A DNA stretch of 64,000 bases from Aristolochia californica. Taxonomy: Eukaryota; Streptophyta; Magnoliopsida; Piperales; Aristolochiaceae. Location of the stretch: the NCBI GenBank assembly GCA_029961685.1, contig JARWKL010000010.1:23720067-23784066 (forward strand). The letters run 5' to 3'. The notes under the pieces were generated by a model that was not told the origin of the DNA, did not search any database, and saw only the letters and a list, made by a program, of their open reading frames with translations. Shown piece after piece: positions 35,736 to 47,229 of the stretch (its first letter is position 1; each line of letters starts with the position of its first letter). The position numbers were made by a program, and so were the translations under genes.

Positions 35736-36600
35736 TACGATGAGGCCTTATGAGCCCCGCGCTTCTTCGATCACCAGTGGTGGCACGTGCGACTGTCAAT
35801 ACATTGTGTGCCTATTGGATCTCAATCACGTTGGCGCTCCCTGGCTAGACAGCGTCCAAGAGAGGCAATGATGTTTCCGAACAGCGTTCCCGGCCTGATA
35901 GGATGACTACATTGGTGTGTCAGAGTAGGTTGCACTTAGTGCACTGGAGGTGCCGGCATGTTAGCGGGAACAGATGCTCCCGAGGGAAGAAAATTCCCAC
36001 AGCAAGCCGTCAGCCGCCGATCGGGTCAACAGAGGGGATCTTCGACGAGGGGAGTCGAACGACAGGCTCATTGTGTATGCTGGCGTCGAACCATCGATGT
36101 TTTGTGCGTTTTTTATTCCCGACTCCCGGTTGGTCCCGTTCCTCACTTCCAGTCACCTGGAGACCGGCGTTGCACACAACTGATTCTCGATCGAGAAACG
36201 TTGCTTCAGTGGGTGGCAATGAACACCAGAATTTGCGTCGAAGCACTGCCAAGAGGAGCAGTCACAAAGCACAGAAGAGAGACGTTGTAATGGAAGCCTG
36301 TGTACACCGACGTGTTGCACTCGTTGGACGCACACCGGTGACAATAGCACCAGAGGAAGGAGACGGCGGCGTGGGGATGGTGAGAAGAGTCCCGAATAGA
36401 CGAGACGCCTGGCTATGAGCAGCGGAGAGCAGCACGAGCGAACATAGCAGAGACCTGTGCTTTGTGCGCCGGTGTTCCATGCTCTCAATGGAGTGCAGCC
36501 AAGGCCTGGAGCACGACATCGTGCTCGCCGGCTGTCCCGCACCACTATACGCGCAAGAGCACCAAACGTGCTCATGGCCCATCCAAGCCCAGTGTTATCA
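35736..36600. other. GC-rich island of unknown nature, copy 1
   Basis: Markedly richer in GC and CpG than the surrounding AT-rich DNA, so that several frames on both strands are open by chance (to 171 codons). None resembles a known protein, and none stays intact in the unit 2 copy at 49031-49890. Many differences between the copies are C/T or G/A changes at CG sites, as expected for methylated, decaying DNA. It could be a captured gene leader or part of an unclassified element. Confidence 0.55.
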
Positions 36601-39584
36601 TTGGATACATTTAATTCATATATAAATAACAAGAAAAATAGAATATTTTAGTTTTCATTCATTTTCATTTTAGTGCATATGGATTAAATAATTGGAAATG
36701 CATATATGAATGTTTAATATGCATGTGTTAGTTAATTTTTATATGTATAAAATTTTATTTTGTTTTTATGCATACTTAATCTTCTATGCATATTATGATC
36801 GACCTAAATATAAGAAATTAATAATTGGCGTAACTTTTAGTCAATTATTTTGATGTAATATTTTGGTTTACATTTGAATAATTAAGTAATAACCACAACA
36901 TTCTTAATTATGAAAAATGTCTAGTGACGTTAAGTTTAGTCACATAAAGTTAATGATATACAAACTTGAGAATAACCATGGAAAGCTTATAATTTAACCT
37001 CACGTAGTAATTGTTATATTTAAGTCATTAATTTGGATTGGATAGAAACATTTAAAACAATTGGTTAGTGGCCCACAAAAATAGAAAATTCCTTTAGAGA
37101 TAAATTTATGATGCCATTATAAAGTAATTTAAATTGTTTATGTGTTATAATCTAAGCCTAGTCACATGTTGATTTATTTATTTGAATTTATTTACGTGGG
37201 TAAATATTCAATTTATTGTTCCATTGCATGTTTTAGTAAGCATTGTTGTTTATTTTGTCATTCTTCAAACTTTATATGTTCCGAATTTTGATTCCTCCAA
37301 TATTATTCCTCTGAATGGTAATAATTAAGCTCTTTGTTGGTCATTTCTTCTATTAAATAGCATTGACATATATGACTCTTTCATTAGCAAAGTCATCACA
37401 TTTTCTCTTGCTTGGTCATATATGACTCTTTCATATCAGCTCTTCATCTCATGTTCTATTTCTTTTTTATAAGATTAACATATTAGACTCTAGTTGATAA
37501 AGTACTGACACGTTTTTGGTTATTCAATTTGTTGTTCTTTATGAAATCTTCTGGTAATGTCATGAGTTAAATTAGCAAAAATGAGGAGAACCATGCTTTT
37601 AGTTCATGTTTTGAAGTTATAATTGGATATCTTATTTTTATACTATGTTTTATTTGAGTCATTAAAAATATTAGGCATAGGAATTGATTCTTAAAATATT
37701 AAGAGAGAAAACAATTAATTGATTGTATAATGAGTACATTGTTTCTCTATTTATAATAGAAAAAACTCACAGAATCAAAATAAAATTAAACCTACCCATG
37801 TTCCACTTACAACTTGAATAAAACTCCAAATACGAAACAAAGTAAATCACTATTACAAAAAACTGATAGAATCAAAAGATTTCTTATGAAAGATTCTTTC
37901 CCATGAGACTCAAATAAGACTTTTTCATACTAATTCTTCCACCATGAGACTCCTTTACCATGAAAATCATATTAGACTATTCCATATTTGCTTCTTCAAC
38001 ACTCCTCTCAAATTGGAGTTCCTAACCTTCGCATGAAAAGAAATTTTCGTCTCTATCCTCCTCCTTACTTAGATGTTCTTTATTTCTAAAAAAACATTTA
38101 CCACCACTACTTCTCAACACCTCTTCTTTTGAACTTCTCCTTCTACTTCTCTCCATTAAGTGACCCTTTCCTTTTAAAGAGGCCCCAATTGTACATAGCA
38201 AATATGAGAGAAGGAAGCATCACTCTAGCCAAATGATAAAACTTCATATTCCTTTTAATATGGTCTATGTTTGAAAAAAGACTCCTTTCAATTTCAAAGG
38301 CAGACAAACCCAATTTTTGTGCATGAAAAAAAGAAAGTGTAGTAACTATTTTAATGGTAGCTCACAAAAATATACTACTTTGGTGAATAAAAAAACTTAA
38401 CTCACTCTGACTGTTGGGTGCACTCTTGTTCTATGTAGGAAGTATAGCCAGTGCTCTGAAGTGATAAAAAAAATACAAGAAATTTCATTACCTATTTCAA
38501 AATTCTAGAATTTCTAGAGGACTAACAAAAGTGATCATTGTTTTATACCAAGAAGGTGACAAAAGAAGTAGAATGATAACAAAAAATTAACCAGAATAGT
38601 AACTAACCAATGGAGCACAAAATTGACTAAAAATGTTGGCCACAAGAGTTTGACTAAATAATTGAGCCAAAAAAATTACTAGAATTTTAATAATAAATTA
38701 AATACACTGGAGATATACCTTGGAGAAAGGGGGAATGCACCATGGAGTTTAACTAGAAAATTAGTTGGAGTTAATTGCAGTATCATATTCATATGGCCTT
38801 CGAGCAAAAAAATCTTTCCTCATGGACACTCTTAGAATCCCAACATATGGCCTAACTTACTATGATGAAAGAAGGCTAGTTTGCCTCCCAAATGAAGAAG
38901 AAATAACTTAAAAGAACAAGAAAAAGAGCTTTGAAAATAAGGGAAACTTCTTTGCACAAAATGAAGATGGTTTACACTTGTGGTTACAAAGCCTACTTAT
39001 ATGCAAACTAGGAATAAGAATCCTTATCCCTTCATCTTACATGGATCAATATGATCTTCCCACCTAAGTACGAGGTTTACCCCTTTATTTAAATTCAAAC
39101 TTGGCATTATCACAAATGCCTAAATAAGCTCATAAAATATAATTCAAGAGCATATTAATCGATCCGAGTTAAAATTTAAATTTTAAACGAGACAAAGAAA
39201 TTGATAGCCAACCTCTACAGCTTGAATGCATGCGTGCCACTCACCTACACATGTGCGTTGCCTATGTGGCTCACCTACGCACCTCACCTATCTCCTCACC
39301 CATGCCTGGGTGGGGGGCAAGGGTTGGGTCGGGATTAATTAAATAACACATTTAATGTAATACATAACTATCTTGATCATAGCTAATACTAATTAATTAA
39401 TGACATTATGTATTTACTAATCATATAATTACTGATTAAGTAAGAAATAATTAAATACCCGATGATTTATGCTAATTAATCGGCCAAGTGACCTATTTAA
39501 TGTAATAAGTAATGAATTATTTAATAGAAAAAGTAGTAATAACTTACTTATCTAATTAATCAAACACATTCTAGTTATATAATT
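36601..39584. repeat. AT-rich tract of the tandem unit, copy 1
   Basis: Matches 49891-52484. No gene was recognised. Part of it (about 37360-37880) has a third copy at 56570-57130. Bases 38470-38935 are absent from unit 2. A GC-richer patch at 39220-39330 precedes the 5S relics. Confidence 0.7.
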
Positions 39585-39624
39585 AGGTTGGGTGACTTCC
39601 TGAGAAGTCTTCGTGTTGCACCCC
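39585..39624 (+). rRNA. 5S rRNA gene, 3' end only
   Basis: About 40 bases match the last third of plant 5S rRNA (GGTTGGGTGACTTCC... GTGTTGCACCCC), followed by a T-run as in RNA polymerase III terminators. The 5' part is replaced by unrelated AT-rich DNA. It marks the left border of the relic 5S array. Confidence 0.8.
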
Positions 39625-40018
39625 TTTTTGCCCTATTTTTCACTGCCACCAGCTAATTTATCCATCGCATTGCTGCGTTTAGGGGGTGACAAAACACATT
39701 TTTATATATAATTTATTTTCTTTTTTAACGGTTTGAAACTTTTGGGTAGAAGTGAAGAGGGGAAAAAAGAAAAAAAGTATGATTTTGTTTAGTTTTTCTT
39801 TATTAATGCAGTTCGCTACACTTTCGACACAAACAATCAATGTTTTTTTCTTTAACCCAACAAAATGGTGCTCCTTTTTTATTTTTTATATCTCGATTTT
39901 TGCATAAGATTATAATTTTTATTTTATTTTATGTAGGGAATGTGGAAAAGACCGACAGAACACGGGGGTATAGTGAAGCCGGAGAAGGGATTGGTAGCAT
40001 GGAGAGGGTAACACAAAC

Positions 40019-40137
40019 GAGTGCGAACATACTAGCACCAATGCACCAGATCCCATCAGACCTCAGAAGTTAAGTGCGCTTGGATGAGACTAGACCTAGG
40101 ATGGTTGACCTCCTAGGCAGTCCTCGTGTAGCACGCG
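40019..40137 (+). rRNA. 5S rRNA gene, degenerate full-length copy
   Basis: 119 bases align from end to end with plant 5S rRNA (TGCACCAGATCCCATCAGA, AGAAGTTAAGTGCGCTTGG, CTAGGATGGTTGACCTCC). The internal C-box has GGTTGACC instead of GGGTGACC, and several other changes are present. A T6 run follows. A TATA-like 'atatata' lies in the preceding spacer. It was probably a true 5S gene once and is now likely a pseudogene. Confidence 0.85.
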
Positions 40138-40527
40138 TTTTTTCCCATTTTTCCTTTGCCTCTAGCTAATTTCTCCCTCGTAATGCTACGGTTAGGGGCG
40201 GCAAAACATATGTGTATATATAGTTTGTTTTTTTTTAAAACATTCAAAACGTTTGGGTAGAAGAGAAGAGGGGGAGAAAAGAAAAAAAATACTATTTTGT
40301 TTTGGTTTCCGTTAATATCGTAGTTTTGTTCAGTTTCAACACGGACGATGAATGTTTTATTCTTTAAGCCAACGACATAATGCTTTTAATTTTTTATGTC
40401 CTGATTTTTGTTGAAGATTTTAATTTTTTATTATATTTTATGTAGGGAATGTGGAAAAGACCAGAAAAATACGGGGGGAGGGGGAAAATGGGGAAGGGAT
40501 TGGTAGGATGGAGAGGGAAACACAAAC

Positions 40528-40640
40528 GGGTGCGATCATACCAACACTAATGCACTGAATCCCATCAAAACTCCGTAGTTAAATGTGTTTTGGCGACTGC
40601 AGTACTTGGATGGGTGACCTCTAAGAAGTCGTTGCACCCA
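40528..40640 (+). rRNA. 5S rRNA gene, degenerate, small deletion
   Basis: Starts GGGTGCGATCATACCAACAC, 509 bases after the previous start. The C-box GGATGGGTGACC is intact, but about six bases near the 3' end are missing and the middle has many changes (GTGTTTTGGCGACTGC). A T5 run follows. Confidence 0.85.
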
Positions 40641-40702
40641 TTTTTACCCTTTTTTTCCTTTGCCACCTGCTAATTTCTCCCTCGTAATGCTGCGGTTAGG
40701 GG

Positions 40703-42100
40703 TGATAGATGCCATATTCTGACATGAAAATAGGTTAATTATAATAGAATAACCTTTATAATTGTGTTATAGGTGGTTATTTATCGGTTTTAAAATGAAA
40801 TGAGCATTTATTGAATTTGGTATTAATCACTGTCGATATTGCATATTTTTCTCTCCTGAATTATATTTCATTGTTTTCAAGGTTTATTTCTTTCTGAAAT
40901 GCTTTTTATAGATTCTATTATGGAATTTCAGGAGAATTTTGGTTGAGAAGGAGATAATTACCAAAATGCCCTTAGTGAAATGTAGGTGATTTTTAGGGCA
41001 AATCGTTTTTAAAACAAAGAAAAATTGGCATTAAAGGAAAGAGGAGCGTCGAAGGGGGGACGGAGCGTCAAGAGAAAATAGAGGGTGCGTCGACCAAAAC
41101 AAAGCACCAAAAACAGGGGAAGACCCGAGAGGAGTTTTCCACCGTCGTTCGCCGGGCCACTGTCTTTCGCCGCGCCACCGTCGTCCACCATCGTCCACCG
41201 CCATCCAGCAACTGAGAACAAACCCGAGGAGAGCTCGAGAGAGTCTCCGTCGAGGTGAGTTCAACAGTTTCTGCTCGCCACGCCGAGAAGTGATCCGAGA
41301 GGGCTTCTCCAGTGTCACTTCCGCTTTCCGACTATCCTCCGGCATCTATTACATATTCCCAACCATTCCCGGAGCTATTCCGACTCCGACCGAGACTCGA
41401 GAGAGCCGGTTAGAGAACGTCAACTCTGTTTCGTTCTTCGCCGGACATTACCTCCGTCCGGCGGCTTCTAACCTTCGTCGCCGGCATCGTCTCTACCTCC
41501 GGCCACTCACTCTTGCTACCCGAAGCCATTAAATTTGGGAAATTGCAGCACCCGTGAGAACGAGTTGCTGCCCGAGCAAGAGGAAAGAGAAGGGGAGTAA
41601 TTCGTCATTTTTTAATTTAATTTTTTATAAAATTTGAATTTAGGTTTTGAATATTTATTGAATCTGATTTGATAATTAATGTTTATTGAATATTTGTTTT
41701 CCGGATATTTGATTAAATTAGCTAATTAGGGTAGGATTATAATTGAGGTTGGATTTTGGTATTTTAATCCAATTTCTGTCTTTCACTCTATGCGCCCGAG
41801 AGGGGCTAGATGCAAGGATTGAGAAATCGGATCCGTGGTTACGTGGCGCTCGAGAGAGGCACGAATCACCATAAAATCCAGAGTTGACATTTCCTGTTGT
41901 GCAAGTAGTTAACCAGATGATTGCTTGATAATTTAGGATATAATTAGTGTTTAGTTCATATTAATTCATCATATTTGGTTAGGCTAGTTGACTGAAGAAT
42001 ACACAAAATTCAGTCCTCCCTGTGGATATGACCCTCGCTTCCCGCTAAATTACATGAATGATTCGTACGCTTGCGAGGTATTAAAGTCGATGTAATTACA
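40703..42100. mobile_element. Solo-LTR-like insertion (about 1.4 kb) in a 5S spacer
   Basis: At the same spacer position the unit 2 copy (53590-53610) and neighbouring spacers read straight from 'gttagggg' into '(g)acaaaacgtattt'; here 1.4 kb intervenes. The insert begins TGATAGATGCC and ends GATGTAATTACA, the TG..CA of an LTR. Near its end it has 'ctccctgtggatatgaccct...cgcttgcgag', a pattern common at the ends of plant Ty3-type LTRs. No 5-bp target duplication was found, perhaps because 5S spacers have recombined since. GC-rich central part; no protein frame. Confidence 0.6.
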
Positions 42101-42420
42101 AAACGTATTTTTATATATAGTTTGTTTTCTTTTTTAACGGTTCGAAATGTTCGGGTAGAAGAGATGAGGGAAAAAACTACGATTTTGTTTTGTTTTCCAT
42201 TATTAATGTAGTTTGGTTAAGTTTTGACACGGCTGAAGAACGTTTTATTTCTTTAATCCAATCACATAGTGCTCCTTTTTAATTTTTTATATCTTGATTT
42301 TTTCTTAAGATTTTAATTTTTTATTTTATTTTATGGAAAGAATGTGGAAAAGACCGACAGAACATGGGGGAAGAGGGAAGCTAGGGAAGGGATTAGTAGG
42401 ATGGAGAGGGTAACACAAAC

Positions 42421-42431
42421 AGGTGCGATCA
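42421..42431 (+). rRNA. 5S rRNA gene, 5' stub
   Basis: Only AGGTGCGATCA remains, preceded by the same 'gagagggtaacacaaac' that precedes the complete copies. After it unrelated DNA begins. It marks the right border of the relic array, and the same border occurs at 53918-53930 in unit 2. Confidence 0.6.
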
Positions 42432-43339
42432 ATAAAATTTGGCATTTTGATAAATGTGGTAGAAAAAAAAATTTGAGTATGATAAGCAAGCTAAAACATT
42501 TTTGCAATTTCAGTTAATGTAATAAGAATCAGTTTCTATTCTCTTTTTCCAATGAACTAACCCATCAACTCATAAAATAGTTTTTAGACATGAAAAAGAT
42601 TGAATTTTCAGCATATATGATGTTAATGCTGAGTAATTTCAGATCACCTTTGTGCTCACTCTAGGAAAACAACACACAAAGTAATTGACTTCAGTTCTAA
42701 TAGGAGAGGTTATTCAACTCACGCAGGTGATGAACTTCAGTCGCATTACTCAACTCATCACTTGACATCGTTAGTGGAGCACCAGCGTATGATTCTTGTT
42801 GATGAATCAAAAGAACCCAAAAATCATCTCTACAGTTTAATTTCGAGAATCTGGACTCTGCAGTATATTGAGAATCATTTGGATGAAGCGGGCAAGATGC
42901 CTCGAACTCTCTTCAAATTTTTTCTTTTCAGTCTCTCTTCGGCACTCTTCCCTCTCTCGGTCTAATTCTTCTCTCGTCTCTTCTTCCTCCAAAATTTTTT
43001 TCCTCCCTCTTGTCCTCCGTCTCCCTTCTCCCTTCTCCCTCTCGTTGTGAACGTCCTCTCGGCCTCCCACTCCCTTCTCCCTGTAGCTATTCTCTCTTCG
43101 CCCAAAATACCTCCCGATTTCGTTTGATTTCCCCCATTTCAACTTCGATTTTCTTTGATTTTTGACATTTCAGCGTCAATTTCTTCAATTCTACTTCGAT
43201 TCGGCTTTGATTTCACCCTTCGACTACGGTTTTCCCCAAATTTAAGAAGGTATGCCAATACCTTGACCTTGTTTATTATTTTAGTGTTGTATTTGATTTA
43301 ATTTTAAATTTTGTACATAATGTATATTAATTGTTGCTT
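42432..43339 (+). other. Pyrimidine-rich leader and possible first exon, copy 1
   Basis: Matches 53931-54830. Bases 42900-43140 are strongly CT-rich like a plant 5' UTR. They are followed by 'cccaaatttaagaag|gtatgcc', which looks like an exon end and donor. In unit 2 an ATG (ATGGTTTTCCCC) precedes the donor; here it has become ACG. Probably a captured or decayed host gene start; the product is unknown. Confidence 0.4.
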
Positions 43340-43580
43340 AATTGTAGGATTTAGGGTTGGGGTTTATGGTTCAATTTTGTCTTCGTAGGGTTTAATTTCT
43401 GGATTAGGGTTAGGGATTATTGTATTTTTAGGGTTTAGTTTTTTTTAAAATTTTTTTTAGGGTTCTCAGTTTTTGGTTTTAGGGCTTTTAGGGTTTTTAA
43501 GGTTAGGTTTTAGGGTTTAGGTTCTGGTTCTAGAAATAGGGTTTAGGGTCAATAGGGTTTAGGGTTTGGGGTGTTGAGTC
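43340..43580 (+). repeat. Telomere-like TTTAGGG-rich tract, copy 1
   Basis: Many imperfect copies of TTTAGGG / TTAGGG in one orientation, just after the putative donor site. It is degenerate, so it is not an active telomere; it may be an interstitial relic or an intron seeded by telomere-type repeats. The counterpart is at 54831-55100. Confidence 0.75.
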
Positions 43581-43799
43581 CAGTTCAAACAATGCTGAGT
43601 CGCCTTCACAGGCATCCATAAGCCAATGAAACCCGACCCCCCATCACTGAGAGGTACAATTTGTAATGACTGTGAAATCATATGGGGCTCTACCAGGGAT
43701 GTTCGGTGAATTTGGACTTGATATGTGTGTTTTTGCACTATTTAGTTTATCTACAATGGAAATAGTTTGAGATATGGATCATATCGAAATGCCCTAATA

Positions 43800-44310
43800 T
43801 GGGGGTTTGCTATCATAAATGCCTCTAGATGGAATCTACCATCTACAACAAATACAACAACATCAACTACAACACTATTAGGACATGTAGTAGATGCACT
43901 TCCGCTGAAGACAAAGGTTTAGACTGTGGAGCAATGATATCAATACTAGAGTCAGCTAAAGCAGATTTAACGGCTCTCACAACTGCTGAGAATTGGATGG
44001 TCCATGCCACTGCAATCTTTTTGTCACAAAAAAAGCTTTAATAGTATTAATGATATGGTCTACCTCAATTTTTATTACAACGAAAACATATAAAGCAGGG
44101 ATTTTGGTGTAATCTATTGGGACTAAACAGCTATGCCCGTAATGGATCAAAAGATCCAGAAAAATCATCCACACAGCAGCATACCCCATATGTGACGTCA
44201 ACTAGAATAATGCACTCATCAACAGAAACAAAAGTTTCAAAAATGTCAGAAAGAACAAGTTAGTACATGAGGAGACCATCAATGAATTGAAGGGCGACCC
44301 TTTTGGTGTC
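43800..44310 (-). pseudogene. Unrecognised coding-like fragment, copy 1
   Basis: Matches 55740-56254. The minus strand has open stretches (for example [20 protein letters not shown]) that are hydrophobic and largely shared by both copies, with different frames and stops. I do not recognise the family. It may be exons of a decayed gene or part of a transposon. Confidence 0.35.
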
Positions 44311-45743
44311 GGAAGATACAATTCAGCATATTGATTTATGAAGTTCGAAGTTATAATTTGAGGGGAGCGGGGAAATTGCAGTATGGAGGGAAGGATTGTT
44401 AAGAATCGAATCAGGGACTTGATTTCTGAAGAAACAAACGCTTAGGAGGGGGTCTCGGGTTTTTGGAGGAAAGAACAGTGTCGGGTTCCATCTGGTTAAC
44501 AAGCTACGTGAAAGAAGATTTCCAAGAAAGTCACGATAGTTATCATTGGCAGACTCACCTTTTCCAGAGAAAACAATGAGAAGCGAATTGGAACAAACAA
44601 AATACTTGAAGAGTAAAAAATACAGCATGAACCAATATGCTTTACTTACAGAACTTAGAATTCTTCTATAAGACCTTTACTTCACAAAATTTCTATGAAA
44701 CCTGTCCTATGTGTGCAAAATTTGGTTTTAATCGGGAAAGGAGGAATTTTGGGTTTTAATGGGCAAAGGAAGAATTTTAGGTTTTAAAGGATGGGTTGGC
44801 ATGGTGCTATATGGACAAGTTTTACTAACGTAGGAAGTTGACGAATCGCATGAGGATTCCAAAGGTTGAAATCAGATAATTTGGGAAATAAGTTTAAAAA
44901 GTCATTATTCAGGTAAATAAAAATTTGAAATCCAATATTCGAGTACAATTCCTTGAAATATAATAAAAATAATAATAATTTTCCACAAAATCCTTCTTAT
45001 TACATGAGTTGCTAATTGGGTGTAATTAGATTGGACAACATCAACCTTCATGTAGGGCATATTGAGTGAGAATTTCTTAAAACCACTAAAATTTCAAATT
45101 TTGATCAATTCAATTTCTATAATTTTTTTGAGAAAATTTTACTTTTGTGCAATGGTACCCCACCTATAAAGTAATATTTAATTAATCTATCTAAAAATTA
45201 CATAAAAATTTTAAAGCTACAACAATTCAAAGTAATATTTAATGAATTTCTTCTTTTGCATGTTGAAGATTAAAATATAATTTTAGTTATTGACATTTGT
45301 GTTTCAATTGCATAATTCTAAACTTTTTTCAATCGATCATTTAAGTTTTTCTCCATAGCACAACAAGGTGCATCAATAGATGACAAAAATTCAAAATACA
45401 GGCCCCAGTACTACTTCATGACTTAAAAACTATCAACTATGAAATCTCCAGCCAGCGAAATATCAAGGAAGGAAAGTAGAGCTCCATGTTTAGCAAGTAT
45501 TACGTAAAAGGACACTCTAGGGAAACAAGGATTCCAAATCAGACTAGAATAGGTAGCCTCTTTGGTTTATATATAACGAAGGTAGGACTTGCTCTCTTCT
45601 GCCTTGTAGAATTGCCGGATCATACCATCCTCCTTTAGTCCACGTTTTCCATCTTTGTTGTCAGATCTTGCTCTATTCTTACTTCTTGGGGATCGACCTA
45701 CTACTCTTATATTGTTTTAATGGAGGTCAGCTTGCCCGAAAAC
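44311..45743. other. AT-rich flank left of copia derivative, unit 1
   Basis: From about 44760 it matches 58055-59028. Bases 44311-44755 are found only in unit 1. No gene. The last bases before the LTR are AAAAC (45739-45743), a decayed form of the AAGAC target site. Confidence 0.6.
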
Positions 45744-46604
45744 TTGTAGGGAAAAACCGTCGATGACAAGACTAGTAACAAGTAATCATGCACGACACAA
45801 TATTTTACGTGGTTCTGCAAATGGCCTACATCCATGGAAGATGTAGAAGATTTTATAGAGAAGTTGAAAAATCACAATACAGTCTGTTTCTCACACTAGA
45901 AATACAACCCGTGAGAGTCTTCTCTCTATTTCTTCTCAACGACTTTCAGCGAGACCGAAACTTCTCTCCCGCTTCTTCTTCTTGGCACACACAGGCATTG
46001 ATACAAAATCCTGAAGGAGTTCCGTAAACCTCTTTGTTCCGGTAAGTCCCAGACTCTGTTCTTCTGACAGCAGTGTCGAAGAACTGCACCGGTACTGGCG
46101 ACGGCAATGGCAGCGAACAGTTACTCCTGCTACGGAGACTACAATATCGTCGTTCTTCTTGAGTCTCTCTTTCTGCCGAGAGACTCTCTTTCGTACTTTT
46201 TTTTTGTTTCATAAACAGAATCGAAGTCCTGTAGTACAACACTGACAACGGCGACGGTAGAGGCATCGTACTGCAGCTCCGACAATGGTGATGGCAATGG
46301 CGTCAAGCCTCTAACCACTCTTTCTCCTGACCACGGTGTCGCCTGAAGGTCTCCCAAAAACCCCTATCTGTTTTTCTGTGAGCTCCTCTAACGCTCTTGG
46401 TTTTTCGCCCTGACCCTGTTCAAAAACCCTGAGGGTTTTTATTTCCCAAACAGAGTCGCAGTTTCCTCCAGAGACTCTCTATGCGCAACGTCTCTATTTC
46501 GGCAACATAGATGAAGTCTTCATGTCGAGGAACTCTATTCGCACACCGTCTCTAATTCGGTAACAGAGTCGAGTGCAGTGGACCAGGCTCCACAGTCCTC
46601 AACA
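45744..46604 (-). repeat. 3' LTR of copia derivative, copy 2 (861 bp)
   Basis: Ends and first half match the 5' LTR. The centre (about 46310-46480, with 'ctctttctcctgaccacgg' and 'ccctgagggtttttatttc') is different from it and equals that of the 3' LTR of copy 3. Confidence 0.8.
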
Positions 46605-47229
46605 ATTCTCCAATTGGAGACTGGTACACCAACTGGATCGCCCTCTTCCTCAAACATGATATCCTCCACCTCTGCAGCTCATTGCCCCTGTCTTCATACT
46701 AGAAGACCAACTGAACCTGCGCACAACTTCAATTTCTCAGGAGTAACACCCTTTGTCAACATATTAATAGGGTTCTTCCCTAGTGCAGGTTTAGTCAACT
46801 CCCATGTCTGATTCCCTAACAAGGAATCCATCTGATCCTTCATGGCCAGCTCCCACTTGCTAGAATATTCACCTTGTAAGGTTTCTTTGTAACTCTATGG
46901 TTCTCCACCATCTGTCAACAAAAAATAATTCAAAGTAGGTGAGAAATGTTGTGGAGGACGATTAGTCCTTAATGATTTGCGAACTGCAGCTACAGGAGTG
47001 GACAACTTTGGATTTGACTGCAGAATAATAGGAGTGGGAGCACTAGACCCACTCTCCTCGTCACTCGCATCTCTGCACTACACTGTGGCCACTGGTAGGC
47101 CATCCAGTCTGACAAATTCAGACTCCTGAGGAGTTGCTTCAGCAACTGTACTGGACTTGTCCTTATACACAATCTTCTCATTGAAGATCACATTCTTACT
47201 TCTTATAATCTTCCGGCTCTGATACCAAT

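Larger units (their letters stand above)
33764..47229. repeat. Macro-tandem unit 1 (about 13.3 kb)
   Basis: From the LTR start at 33957 to the next at 47230 is 13,273 bp. The next interval is 13,253 bp. The order inside is: copia-derivative 5' LTR, flank, GC-rich island, AT-rich tract, 5S relics, leader and telomere-like intron, unrecognised fragment, AT-rich flank, copia-derivative 3' LTR and internal part. The left edge at about 33764 lies inside the element, where it joins the PPR fragment. Unit-specific changes are a 1.4-kb insertion at 40703 and about 0.47 kb at 38470-38935 that is missing from unit 2. Confidence 0.85.

Noticed and set aside
35903..36632. Several overlapping frames of 100-171 codons on both strands
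   Set aside because: High GC content removes stops in all frames, and the frames are not kept in the unit 2 copy.
36601..39584. Organelle DNA insertion
   Set aside because: No plastid or mitochondrial gene text was seen. AT-richness alone is not evidence.
39840..40073. 77-codon frame across a 5S spacer and gene
   Set aside because: It runs into the 5S rRNA gene and is explained by that.
40019..40640. Cassandra-type retrotransposon carrying 5S in its LTRs
   Set aside because: The copies are complete 5S genes at a regular spacing of about 500 bp with T-run terminators and 5S-type spacers. No LTR ends or PBS occur around each copy.
42837..43142. 101-codon minus-strand frame rich in Arg, Glu and Lys (also 54336-54647)
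   Set aside because: It is the reverse of a CT-rich leader. Low-complexity translation of purine repeats, not a protein signature.
43340..43580. True telomere or subtelomere
   Set aside because: The TTTAGGG copies are too degenerate and short and lie inside a repeated unit next to a splice-like site.
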